Shown: piece by piece, positions 1-11,380 of the stretch
Position numbering within the stretch: the stretch's first letter is position 1
Layout of the letters: every line of letters starts with the position of its first letter
Assembly (NCBI GenBank): GCA_905250125.1
Contig: CAJNOL010000739.1
Coordinates: forward strand, 1 to 64,000
DNA from: Rotaria sordida
Taxonomy: Eukaryota; Rotifera; Eurotatoria; Philodinida; Philodinidae
DNA length: 64,000 nucleotides
Direction: 5' to 3'
The notes under the pieces: model-generated
Database searches by the model: none
The model's input: only the letters and a program-made list of their open reading frames with translations
Told to the model about the DNA's origin: nothing
Made by a program: the position numbers and the translations under genes

Positions 1-720
1 ATCCCTTGATCTAACCCCTTAACCTAACCCCTTATCTAACTCCTTATCTAACTCCTTATTCTAAACCCTAATCCAACTTCTTAATATATATCTATCCTCT
101 CATTCTATACTCTAAAAAGAATCGGTTTTTTACCGAACCCTTCAGAAAGGTTTCGGAGATGTCCAAAGGTATCCAAAGATGTATAAAGGCTTAAAAAACG
201 ATTCTTTAGGTGTACGAAATGTTTAAAGGTTCTTCCCGTGTATCCGCGGGAAGAACCATCTCTTGCGAAACCTTTTTTTTGAGTTCCGTACGGCTGAAAA
301 AGGTTTCGTATGTCCCTAAGAAACCTTTTTAGCTGTACAGAACTCAAAAAAAGGTTTTGCAAGACAAGGTTCTTCCTGCAGATACACGGGAAGAACCTAT
401 AAACGTTTCGTACACCTAAAAAATCGTTTTTTTAAGCCTTTGGACATCTTTGGATACCTTTGGACATCTCCGAAACCTTTTTGAAGGGTTCGGTAAAAAA
501 CCGATTTTTTTCTAGTGTAATCCCTTGATCTAACCTTTTATTCTAACACCTTATCTAACTCCTTATTCTAACTTCTTAATCTATGTCTATCCTCTCATTC
601 TAATCCCTGGATCTATCCCCTTCTTCTAACTCCCAATCTAACTTCTTAATCTATATTTATTCTCTCACTCTATCCCCTTAATCTAACTGCTTAATATTGA
701 TTTGAGTTTCATATTGGTGA
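1..720. repeat. Degenerate CTAACCCC/CTTATCTAAC-type satellite
   Basis: Low-complexity tract made of imperfect 10-13 nt units such as ctaacccctta and ctccttatctaac. It resembles a decayed CCCTAA-like minisatellite, but the units are too irregular to call telomere. A foldback element (110-517) interrupts it. No gene is seen. A similar tract resumes at about 1556. Confidence 0.6.
110..517. mobile_element. TA-flanked foldback element (Tc1/mariner-like MITE)
   Basis: The two halves are an imperfect inverted repeat of roughly 200 bp per arm. Both arms read through a run of Ts, a ccgaaccc block, a tccaaaggtatccaaag block and a gttcttcc block. The ends read ctctaaaaagaatcgg on the left and, in reverse complement, cactagaaaaaaatcgg on the right, each flanked by TA. 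That fits a non-autonomous Tc1/mariner-type element inserted in the satellite. The family is inferred only from the TA dinucleotide and the inverted repeats. The minus-strand reading frame inside it is a by-product of the repeat. Confidence 0.6.
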
Positions 721-1079
721 ATATGTGTCCGTTGTATATAACGAGGGAAGAAAAAACTAAGTTCAGCACGAGACCTCTTAGCTACGATACCGTTAGAAGG
801 TATATAGCGACCAGCCAATTTAGCGCAGCTCTGCGATTTTCACACTGAAATTTGTTATTAGGCATCCAAATTTCGGGCAAGTTTAAATATAAAAGCAGAT
901 CAGAATTCTCTCGGGAACAAGGCCTTCTTTTACACTTCTCAGATCTCTTATGTTTTTACAAAGTAATTTCACACAAATTAAGTAAAGTTTATGTCATGCA
1001 TATCGAACAGCTCGAAACCTGAAAACCTCACGATGGAACGTGAGAATGAAAAAGTTCATATGATGATATTCGAATGCTA

Positions 1080-1555
1080 ATTGGACTTGACATAATACTT
1101 AATGGGTTTCGAAGATTTTTTCCAGAAACTCAAGGGTTTTCGAAACATTCGGAAACCCTAAAGGATTCAGAGTTATGTTCAGAAACCTTGCTGAATTTCT
1201 AGGGAACGCTTCTAACGTTTACGATGCTCGAAAACCCAAGAAGGTTTTCGTTAAAAAATATCGAAAATCCAAAGGTATGCGAGGAAACAGTGGATTTGCG
1301 AAAAGGTTTTCAAAACAAATGCGGTTTGAGAGGAAACCTTTCCGATGAGGGAAATACCCAAAGGTTTCGGAGAGTACAATTGAGGGTTTTTGAATCCAAA
1401 ATCTAGAGAACCTCTTGGTTTCCGGATGCTTGTAAACCCAAAAAGTGTTTTCCGATACTCGACATAAGTCCGGAAACCCTTCCAGAAACATTCATGGGTT
1501 TCTGAAAGGGTTTTCGAAGGAGTGTTGGTTTTTGGGTAAACATTTTTTTAGAGTG
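1080..1555. mobile_element. Partial repeat element related to the 110-517 element
   Basis: This stretch is rich in ggtttccgaaaaccc-type blocks in both orientations. It ends in tttttttagagtg followed by TA, which matches the right end of the 110-517 element. No matching left end was found, so it is probably truncated or degenerate. The short open frames on both strands follow the repeat structure and are not taken as genes. Confidence 0.4.
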
Positions 1556-1990
1556 TAACTATCCCTTGCCCCTATATCTAACCCCTAATCTTATAACTGA
1601 CACTTAACCCCATATCTATCCCCTACCTCTATAACTATTCCTTGATCCTATATCTAACGCTTAACTCTAGAACTAACTTTTAATCTTATATCTATCCCTA
1701 TATCTATGCCATATCCCTATAACTATCCCCTGTCCCTATATCTAACCCTAATCCTGTACCTATGCATTATCCCTATAACTATATCTCACTCCTATATCTA
1801 TCCTTTATCTATATAACTAACCCTGAGTCTTATATCTATCCCTTGACCCTTTTAGTATCCCTTATCCCTATAGCTAAATTCCTATTTGTATTAATGTCTA
1901 TCGGACTATGTTTATGTCTATCACTCATAGCTACTTTTATACTTCTATGTCTATACGCATGCTTGTATGTCGATCTTGTCTGTCTATATT
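1556..1990. repeat. Degenerate CCCTATATCTAA satellite
   Basis: Irregular tandem units such as ccctatatctaacc and cctataactatccc continue the satellite seen at 1-720. No gene is evident here, nor in 1991-2940 next to it. Confidence 0.55.
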
Positions 1991-2980
1991 AAATCGCAAA
2001 TGAACAAATAAACAAATGTCGTACTAGCCTAAACTAGAACTAGTAGTAGAAAGGTGAGGTGACACGAAAATAAAGATATCAGAAATATAATTCTATTTAT
2101 GTGGCATTCATTATGTGTGACGAGCAAAAGTCAGGAATTTGCATGTCAATGAGTAGAAACAATAGACATCCGACCAGCTATAATTCAACCCATAACTACA
2201 TTGATTCATCAAAGATCAACATAGAAAGCTGCTGAGCTGCAGGCACTATGTTTCTGTAGGCAAAATCTTTGAGATGTCAACGATTCAGTAGCGAAACTTT
2301 GACTGTGGCACAAGTGAAGTGTTTTCTATTGCTCGCAGAACAGTCTGTCTATAAAAAAAATACGATGTCTGAAAACAGTAATGAGATAACAAAACTCGAT
2401 TTGAAAGTAAATGGTAGATAGGGAAACGGAAAAACGAGTTCACATCGATCGAATTCTTGGTTAGTGGGCATCTGTTTATATTATAAATGAGGCACGAAAA
2501 GAGAATGTTCCAATAGTATACCACTCCAAGGTATACTAGGAAGATTTTTCGGCTGCAAAAATCTGGAAGAGTTTTTGTACTAAACCTATCAGATTACGAA
2601 ATTTTAGTGAGAGTTTGTATATTCGCATGATACTCAAAAAGTATAGTGAAAGTCCACGAATCCTTAGAAGTTTTGTTCGACATGTCCCGTTCAGTGTATT
2701 CTACGTAAATGAAAACAATCTCGATGGTCGACAAAAGATCTTCCAATTAGAGTATAATAACATATCGCAAAGTGAAAGAAAGAGAAAACATATGATGAAA
2801 TAGTTGTGTCGAATATCCTAAAGTATATTAAAAAAACGCGTTTGGTACAGTCTTCTCAGAAAAAGTTTTCCCAATAAGTACCATGCCGAACCATTTATTT
2901 TCTACCAAACTCTTTTGTAGTTTCATATTTTGACTAAGAAACCATAAAGAGTTATGCCCAACTGGCAGAAACTTCTATGG

Positions 2981-3110
2981 TTTGTTATATCTGGTCGGAA
3001 AACTTTTTATGGTTCAGCATTATTTGGCAGAACCTTTTATGAGTCAGCATTATTAGACAGAGCCTTACATGGTTCAGCATGATTGAGTAGAGAACCCTTC
3101 ATGAGTACAT
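2981..3110. repeat. 30-bp minisatellite, about four units
   Basis: The motif tggttcagcattatt recurs with a 30-nt period, with clear units at 3011, 3041 and 3071 and weaker ones on each side. The rest of each unit reads roughly ggcagaaccttttat. The units differ by several substitutions, so the array is old. Confidence 0.6.
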
Positions 3111-3204
3111 CAGCTACCGGGACTTATTTTTTTGGGATTTTTCAATAAGTCCGTAAGCACTTTGAGATAAATCCCATACAGTTCCTCGCCACATACAGAA
3201 AGTG

Positions 3205-3400
3205 GATGAGGGTGTGGGTGTGGGTGTGGGTGTGGGTGTGGATATGAGTGTGGGTGTGAATGTGGGTGTGGGTGTGGGTGTGGGTGTGGATGTAAGTGTG
3301 GGTGCGGGTGTGGATGTGAGTGTGGGTACGCGTGTGAGTCTGGGTGTGGATGTGCGGAGGGGGGGGGGGGAGGAGGGTGAATGTGGGTATTGATGTGAGT
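3205..3400 (+). repeat. Interstitial TGTGGG array (bdelloid-type telomeric repeat)
   Basis: The plus strand carries repeated tgtggg units with variants (tgtgga, tgtgag, tgcggg), then a run of Gs at about 3359-3371, then degenerate gtgaatgtggg. TGTGGG is, from memory, the telomeric repeat of bdelloid rotifers. The G-rich strand reads to the right. Overlapping frames that translate to Gly-Val or His-Pro repeats are products of the repeat and are not genes. Confidence 0.65.
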
Positions 3401-3633
3401 ATACTGGGATAGCATCAATATTAATAAATCACAATAAATCCTCAATAAAGAAATAAGTCCACTAGAAAAAATAAATCCCGATAAAATAAGTCCCGGTAGT
3501 CCCTCGTTAAACCATAAAATAGTTCTGCATGTGCTGCAGAACCACAAAAGGTTCTGCAACACTCCTTTATTTTTTTCGGAGTAATTCACACTTACATCCT
3601 CATCTACACCATGAAAATAGTTATTGTATGAAT

Positions 3634-5531
3634 CAGAGATGTGCGGGGCATTGATTTTCCATGCCCCGCGGGGCCCGCCCCGTAAAATTCACAAACCCGT
3701 CCCGTCCGAACCCCGTGGATATTCTTTTTGAGAATCCCCGCCCCGCCTATGCCCCGGCAAATCTATACCCGCTCCGCCCGTACCCCGCACAGACAGCTTC
3801 TTGAACCGGTCCGCCCGACCCGCCATTTTTGTGACGGGCCCCGACCCGTCCCCGTGTAACCCGAAGAAATTTTTTATTTACCAAATACTTTATTTTTAAT
3901 GATGCATTCCTTTTATGAATAATCATTTTTTACAAAAGCAAAACTCAAGTCTATATGAGATGGTTTTGAATGATTCACTTTGTGATTGTCGACAAGCACG
4001 TATTTTTCTGGTTGTTCTTTTAAAAACATTTTTATATTTGACGAATTACATTTAATATTACTCGATGAGCAATGACTGAAAGATGAAGAAATAATTGTAG
4101 ATGAACGATCAGTATTCGACGAAGCTGTCCTATCAAGTGATTCATCAGGAGATAAATCATGTAATTCGATGATACTTAGGTCTGACCAAAAGTTCTGGCA
4201 ACATTATATAAAAATATAAAGATAAGCAGGCATCTTTAATTTTATTTTATCAAATATTGAGGACAATTGCCATGATTATTTATACCAAGTTCGATCCTTT
4301 GCAACAATTTGTTAAAAGTTTTTTCGAAAAAATTTTTAGATATCGCATGGGCTTATCATGTTTCATTTATTTAATCAGTTAAACTACATTTAATAGAATT
4401 TGTTAGCGAAAAGTTACATAGTATCAGGCCTGGCGAATATGATAGATATGATATCATATTGATGCCTTCTTCTGTCATGCAATTAATAACATTAGATGAG
4501 TATGAAGTCAACGATGACCGTCAATCAATTTTGTACATTTTGAACCTGATGTCTCTGTTTGTTTCCATATTTCATTAATAAAATGTTTTGGAGAGTTTTC
4601 AGTATAATACTTGTGACTTACAGTCTTGCCTTTATCTACATTCAGGAGTATTTGATTTAAAGAATATACCAAACAAAGCATTTTCTAACATCTTTATTCA
4701 TGAACAATAGTCTTTGACGATTCATCTTCAATAAGCCAGCCAGCATCGGATAACTTATGACTAACCTATCTAAAATAAATCTATATCTCATCACTAGCAG
4801 TACTAGAATGCAACTGATATGATCGAACAAGATTTTGCTAACTTTTCACAATAAATAAAATATGATTAGCTCATGCGGTATCCATGATACCTAAAAATTT
4901 TTTCGAAAAAACTTCAAAAAACTTTTAACTAATCGTTGGAAAGGATCAAACTTGGTATAAATAATCATGGCAGCTGTCCTCAAAATTTGATAAAATAAAA
5001 TTAAAGATACCTCCTTATCTTTATATTTTTATATAATGTTGTCAAAACTTTTGGTCAGACCTAAGTAGTAGTTCACAAAAAATTCAAACGATAATTCTAA
5101 ATATAAAATAAGTTTTAGTCCAGTTATTCACTTAATATAAATTGATAGTAGAAGTTGCGTATGACAGACGATAAAGAAAGAAACAAACAAATGGTAGACA
5201 ATCTTGTACATAATAGGATGAAAATAATGATCCAATCAATATGTACTTTGTACTACATACCTATACTAAGGACATCCCGTGATAAGTTTTGACGATCTTT
5301 CATCACACCCGAAAAAAAATGTTTACCCGCCCGAACCCGTGTATTTCATACCCGCTCCGCCCGAGACCCGTGTCATTTAAAAAAATTATTCCCCGCCTCG
5401 CCCGCCCGTGTGCCGGAAAATACCCGTGCCTCGTTAATCCCGCGTTTAATTAAATTTTTCTTCCCCGCCCGCTCGTCGCCACGTGGGCCCGCGGGGCCCG
5501 CGGGGTGAACCCCGTGGACCGCACATCTCTG
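3634..5531. mobile_element. Non-autonomous hAT-type element with GC-rich ends
   Basis: Terminal inverted repeats CAGAGATGTGCGG (left) and CCGCACATCTCTG (right) are perfect over 13 bp. They are flanked by an 8-bp duplication with one mismatch: gtatgaat at 3626-3633 and gtatgaac at 5532-5539. An 8-bp duplication and a CAG start are typical of the hAT superfamily. The subterminal 200 bp at each end are strikingly GC-rich (ccccgcccg and gggcccgcgggg motifs) against an AT-rich interior. No transposase frame is seen. A mariner-like element is nested inside. Confidence 0.8.
4179..5061. mobile_element. Mariner-type element nested in the hAT element
   Basis: The inverted ends begin GGTCTGACCAAAAGTT and are flanked by TA (4177-4178 and 5062-5063). 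The arms remain complementary for roughly 200 bp (to about 4380, and from about 4870) around a non-palindromic core. With the flanking bases the end reads TTAGGTCTGACCAAAAGT, which resembles mariner-family termini. The core holds no intact transposase. Confidence 0.7.
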
Positions 5532-5609
5532 GTATGAACGTCGATTTTTTTCATAAAAAATTCGAAATTAAATGATATATGATTGTTGTCTATACGTTAA
5601 TGAGTTAAT

Positions 5610-5880
5610 TTACAATGAATTAACGGTTAACTAAAAACCGTTAACGTTAATATTAACGTTAACTAAAACGTTAACCGTTAATATTAACGAATTAACGTTT
5701 TTAGGAAAACCATTAACCGTTAATATTAACGGTTAACGGTTTTAGTTAACGTTAATATTAACGTTAACTAAAACCGTTAACCGTTATATTAACGAATTAA
5801 CTTTTCTAGGGAAACCGTTAACTGTTAATATTAACGGTTAACGATTTTAGTTAACGTTAATTTTAAATTAACGTAAATGT
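5610..5880. repeat. Dense GTTAAC/AACGTTAAT palindrome cluster
   Basis: About 260 bp consist almost entirely of overlapping palindromic words (gttaac, aacgtt, ttaatattaa). They alternate between ccgttaacgttaatattaacg and its reverse complement, with short tttttaggaaaacc spacers. An AT microsatellite follows at about 5888-5912. There is no coding potential. Confidence 0.7.
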
Positions 5881-5943
5881 ACCACCCCTATATAATATAT
5901 ATATATATATAAAACTGATCATATCATTTTGAGTATCAATTGT

Positions 5944-7185
5944 TTATTTATTTTGTTCATCCGTGCTTGGTTCCACAATAATTGGAATAGTAAGTATAAG
6001 ATTTTGTGTTTTACGTACAAATTTAGCAGTTAAACGTTGAATATCAAACACACTATTACAATTTAGTATATTCGGTTTCTTTCGTTTTTTCATGTCAAGT
6101 TTAAGACGCGTGTGAATTTTTGAACATTCAACTTGCACTATATCTTCCGAAGGTAACACTGTAACATCACAATCAGCTACACTTTCACATTCTGGTAATG
6201 AAACACGAATAATTAAAAAATTATTATTACTAGTAATTTCTTCTGTATGCGTTGGAATAGTCCATAATTCTTCAATTAATACTGGTGGTTTTATATTTTT
6301 CTTCTTTTGTTGCTGTTGTTTATTAGATGATGATGATTGATTAGTCATAGTGATTGATGAAAGTTGTTTAATTATTGATGGACTAAGATCATTATCAATT
6401 AATTCTTCAATATTTTCATCATTATTCTTATTTTTTAATATTGGTTTAACAAAATTTTGTTGAATTTCTTCAATATTACCAATGATTTTTTCATCAAGAA
6501 TTTTATAATGATTATAATCAACTAATAGATTATGTTGAGACATTATTAAATCAAATATTGATCGAATTAATTGAGTACGTCCAATGATATTCATAACATT
6601 TGGATGTACAGCAATATTTACAAGAATACAAGATTCTTTATGATATAAATAACAAAAACAAAAAATAAATTATCAAAATTTTGAATATATCATCGAAAAT
6701 TTACCATTATTATGAATTATTTCTGTTGGTGGAAGTGAATACATTTTTGTTAATTCATCAGCTTTCATTGGAGTTGGTAAACGAAGCCAAGTAAAAATAT
6801 TTAAATAAAATACTTTAATATTTGGATTATTCTTAAAAGAAAACAAAAACAATATGTTAAAATTTTATAAGAAATAATAAACTTACATGCAATACAGATC
6901 GAATAGCTAAATATGGTGTTGGTGGTGACATCCATTCGTTTCCTTCTTTTAGAGTTTTTTCAATAAATTTTCTATTAGACAAAAACAAAAAACAAATTCA
7001 ATACAAAAGAAAAGAAAAAATTCGAGTAAGGGTAAAAAATATCTCCCACTCACCGACAAAACTTACTTGTAAGCTGTTGGATCACTCGATGCTAATTCAT
7101 CTAGCATATTCCATACACGTTTAGCTTTATCCATCATATCATTTGATGATGAATTAGTTGAAGGTTGAAGACGAAGCATATCCAT
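5944..7185 (-). CDS. PIH1D2: PIH1 domain-containing protein 2 (PIH1D2)
   Basis: Four inferred exons on the minus strand (7067-7185, 6887-6971, 6705-6831, 5944-6635) join in frame to about 340 residues. The N-terminal part has WNMLDELASSDP and KKFIEKTLKEG, then the PIH1 core VFYLNIFTWLRLPTP. The C-terminal part is a CS/p23-like fold ending in TAKFVRKTQNLILTIP. The order and length match vertebrate PIH1D2, an R2TP-type HSP90 co-chaperone subunit linked to assembly of axonemal dyneins. The start is the ATG 11 nt after a CAACAG acceptor. A Ser/Gln/Lys-rich linker (about residues 215-225) is likely disordered. PIH1D1 is the main alternative, but the N-terminal WNMLDELA motif favours PIH1D2. Confidence 0.88.
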
Positions 7186-7678
7186 CTTATATGAATCTGT
7201 TGAATAATAAACGAAAAAATACTTTTACATTAAAACAACAACAATCCAAAATAAAATTCTCTATGAACGAACTGAAAATTTCGAGAATTATTATTCAAAA
7301 TAGAAGATTAAAAAAAACATGTGAAGTTTTATCGACAAAAGAAATCGTTTTGAAAAGAATATATTTTTTTTTAAATAAGATAGAAATTAGTTTCCATGGT
7401 AACTACAAAAATAAAATATTTTCAAAGAATATTTCGAAATATATTAAAAATTAAAATAAATTAAAACGTAATATTTTTTCTTTTCATATATTTATTTAAA
7501 ACTTCCTAAAGATGTCATTAGTTCTAATCAAATTTCAATTTCATTTTTTCTATTGGTTAATTTCTTCCACAACTCATTACTTACATGATTGATAGTTCGT
7601 GCAAGACATGAAGGATAAAGTCTCATGCGCACTTGTCTTGATAGTCTATTTTTTATTTTTTAGATAAAAACATTTTCA
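7186..7678. promoter_or_regulatory. Divergent intergenic region between PIH1D2 and NELFA
   Basis: About 490 bp separate two divergently transcribed genes, so this probably holds both promoters. An ATTGG (inverted CCAAT) lies at 7552-7556. A pyrimidine-rich stretch ending TTTTTTAG (7661-7663) lies 15 nt before the NELFA ATG and looks like a splice acceptor. The open frame at 7158-7454 overlaps the PIH1D2 first exon and has no protein-like features. Confidence 0.45.
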
Positions 7679-10600
7679 ATGAGTTCTTCATCAATTGTAA
7701 CAAGCAATACTAGTTCAAAAGACGAAGACGTTGCTTTTTGGCTTCATAATAAACTTGGTTCACATGTTGATTTATGGTCATCATTTAGTATAAGTTCAAC
7801 ATTAACACAAGAACATTTATTATCAATAAAATCAATTCTATGGAGTTTAGATACACTTGTTAAAGTTAAATTATTACTTTCATTCATTCATATACCTAAA
7901 CGAAATATAAATGAAGTAAGCAAAAACAAAATTCTTTCTTTTTATTTTTTTATTCGTGTTATTTCTTTTCTAGTGGGAAAGTTTATTAAAAGATATTATT
8001 GAATTAAGTCGAAAAGATAATGTTGGTGATCAATGGGTTGCTGTTATAAGCGAAATTATGAAAACATTTCCAGATAAATCATTATTTAATCTTGATTTAA
8101 CTGATCAAGAATGTGAAGGATTTACAGATGGAATACAAGAATTACGAAAAACAGGTTTTATTAATTTTTTCTATTAGATTTTATTTAAAAAATATTTATT
8201 TTTATTTAGTTAAAAAAAATAATGATACAACACATTTACCATTAGAATCATGTTATTTAGGAAAAAGTGCATTAAAAATGTTAACAGGTGATATACCAAA
8301 TCCATCAAAATGTTTTAGTCTTATACGTAAAGCAAAATCTGCAAGAATCAGACAAGAATTATTGGAGAAAAGTTTGAAGAATTTTGTTTTTTTTAATTAA
8401 AAATAATTCTTTTTTTTTTTCTTCATTCTAAGGTGCTCAAACATCTAAAACAAAGAAAATATCAGATTATGCAACTATACCTGGATCTCGACGATCAGTT
8501 GATGAATATTGTAAAGGAAAAAATTTTTAATTTTATTTTATTTGATTAAAATATTTCATGTTTTTTTTATTTAGCACCAATTTATTCTTTAACAAGTTCA
8601 ACATCAAAACAATCAAATATTGGTTTTCTTAAATCAAATCCAATAAGTACAACATCTGGAATTATTGGTACAGCACGTTTACATAATCGTCGTGAAGGCA
8701 ATGTTAAAGTAAAATAATAAAAAAATTATTTTCAAAAAAAAAAAGAAACAACTGTTTTGATTTTTTTATTGTAGCTTCTTTCATTAGAAGAAGAACAAGC
8801 TTTGAATGATAAAAAACGAAAGAAAATTACTTGTAAGTAATTTCTCAATATGAAATACGATATTGAAATCGAAATCAACTATACTTAACAAGTTTAAAAA
8901 AAGAAGGTTTTCTCTGGTGAAATACGATCTAAAAGGAGTGTTGAAGTATATGAGAAAAAATTTGAATCCTCCCGTCATACAGATCTTCAGAGATGTTGTT
9001 GACATACGATCAACAACGTCTCGTTCTAATAAAAGAACTACTTATTACATTTCTAAAGCATTAAGTAAAACGATGATGAAGAAATATGCGTCAAAATAGA
9101 TAGAATGAAATAATCTCTATATGATTAGTAATAGCAACTACATCGTGTTTCATATTTTAATTCCGCAAGGATTGCGTTAGTATTGATTTTTTTAAGTTTG
9201 ATTAATTTAATTTCCCAAAAGGACCAGAGTTATCGATATCTTTTACAGGCAGGAGCGAGCTAAAAATTCAGCACTTTCATCCTCGAAATACTAGAAATGA
9301 TGTGCGGGAGAAGAGAAGGAAGAATGAAATCTACTATGATTCGATCCTTCCTACAACAGACAACCTACTACCAGGTCGTCCCTCACTCAAAGACTGCTCC
9401 AATCCTACTCACCTCGCAATAGGGTTGCATCAATCTCAGTTCCAATTCTGGACTTGAAATCGGTCAAGATTAGCATTGATTAGGGGTAGAAAGTCATTAT
9501 TACACAGGCAACTACTTTACCAGTTACTCGGTTATCGAGTAACGGTGAAATTCTGGATTTGATTCTTTTTTCAAGGGGAAGTTTTGTTTGGATAAATCTC
9601 GAATTTTTTATAAACCTTGATCAAAGGTTTTCGGGATCGGAAAATCCAAATCTGTAATCGATTTCTCAAAATACAATGCTTGATTTTTCACTAAAGAAAA
9701 GATTTTGAGGAAAAATAACGATTTTTTTTAAAATAAAGTTTCATTAGAGGCCTTTGTAGTGCAGTTTACTTGATCAAGGAATAAACTACACAATTTTGAG
9801 AAACCGATTACAGATTCAGATTCCTCAGCCTCAAAAACCTGTGGTCAATCCAAATGAAAAATCCTTATTTTCACAAAACGCCTTTCCTTTATGAAAGAAT
9901 CGAATCCAGAATTTTTCGTTACCTGATTACCACGTAACTGATAAAGTAGCTGTCTGTGTAACAGTAACTTCCTATCTCTTGGCCAATGTCAATTTCGATC
10001 GAGTCAAAGCCAATACTAGACTAATTCCAACCAATTCTAAGAATTGAAATTGAGCATCCCTATCTCGCAACAATATTGTCTGCTAATTCTTATTTCACTT
10101 TCTATTAGAGAAAGGCAAATAGTGTTTCGAAATTCCATTTCTGTCCAAACATGACTATGAAATTATAAGAACTTGAGCAAAATATCCGAATCGAGAATCC
10201 TAAATAGAATACATTACTCAATAATGTATTGCACAAAAAAAAGAAAAAGTTTTATTTATTGTAAAGTCATAAAATGAATAAATTATTATTTTCAAATAAT
10301 ATTAAAGATGTGTATTTAATTTTTCTTTTGTATCAAAAACAAACTAACGAAATTATTATTCGATTCATTAATACTTCCTTTTTCTATTTATATGTAATTA
10401 TTTATTCGTGTTTACTTTATTTACAGTGGATGACGATGATGATGGTAATGAAAAGAAAGCGAATCGTAGTAAGAAACCAATTAAACAACAACAAAATATC
10501 AATCAAGCGGATAGTACAATGGATGATTTACTTTCTGTACCATCAACAACTACGACAAATATCGAAACCCATGAATTACCAACTCCCAATAATCTAGATC

Positions 10601-11380
10601 AAACTGTTACTCTTATTGCGGTATAAATCAAGATTTTTTTTGTTTTTATAATGCAATGATTCTTTTTTTTTAGCAACCAACTTATGCACCACTAAGTCTA
10701 AATGAAATGCCAGCTACACCTAATCCTCTAATGAATAGTAAATAGTTCTTTTTTTTTTTTGAATCAATTTATAATCTTTTCTTTTTTGTAAAAATAGATT
10801 CAGCTAATGATTTACTTTATGGACTTCATCAATCTCGTGTAGAGAGAAATTATTCAACAAATTTTAATGATAATAATAATAGATCAACCGAACAAGATAA
10901 ACTCTTAAATACTTCCACAATACGAAATGATCTTAAATTAACTGTAAATATATTTATTTTTTCAAATAGGAAATTAATTTCATATATATATTTATTGTAT
11001 AGAATGAACAAATTACATTTGCTCGTGAGCTTTTTCGTACAAGTACTTGTTTAACACGAGCAGATAAAAGTCGAATTTTAGCTTTTATTGCTGGTGTTCG
11101 TGGTATGTAAAAAAAAAACTTTTAAATTCATTAAATTTCTTTTTTTGACTGTTTTGTTTTTTTTTTGAAAAATATAAATTCAATAGATCGCTCATCAGAT
11201 AATAATAATTCAAATAATCCAATTGTAACAATAAAATTAACTGAAAAAGATGAAATAATACCTGATCCAAATACAGGTCAACCTCAAAAATATTTTGCTG
11301 AAACATTTTTTCAAATGAATACATCAACTGGTGAATGGAAACGTATTAAAAAATTACGACCATCAAATCAAATAAATTAA
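7679..11380 (+). CDS. NELFA: Negative elongation factor A (NELF-A)
   Basis: Eleven inferred exons (7679-7915, 7974-8154, 8210-8371, 8433-8510, 8575-8708, 8775-8832, 10427-10620, 10674-10737, 10798-10943, 11003-11102, 11187-11380) join in frame to about 515 residues, close to the human length. The N-terminus has VAFWLHNKLG and LVKVKLLLSF, then THLPLESCYLGKSALKML, matching the NELF-A helical domain that pairs with NELF-C/D. The C-terminus has ITFARELFRTSTCLTRADKSRIL and FAETFFQMNTSTGEWKRIKK, the conserved end of the family. NELF pauses RNA polymerase II near promoters. Intron 6 is about 1.6 kb because it carries a hAT-type element; the other introns are under about 90 nt. Two donors (8155 and 8372) are weak GTTT sites. 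Confidence 0.9.
9420..10062. mobile_element. hAT-type foldback MITE in NELFA intron 6
   Basis: The ends TAGGGTTGCATCAATCTC and, in reverse complement, TAGGGATGCTCAATTTC are imperfect inverted repeats. They are flanked by an 8-bp duplication with one mismatch (cctcgcaa 9412-9419, tctcgcaa 10063-10070). The arms pair over roughly 290 bp with many substitutions, so this copy is old. An adjoining stretch at 9140-9180 (catcgtgtttcatatt) is related, in inverse orientation, to sequence inside the hAT element at 48708-50698. A frame at 8863-9099 resembles DNA near 57410-57480 and may come from another repeat. Confidence 0.72.

Noticed and set aside
3110-3589. His-Pro-rich 159-residue frame
   Set aside because: It is the translation of the TGTGGG-type array; no coding features outside the repeat.
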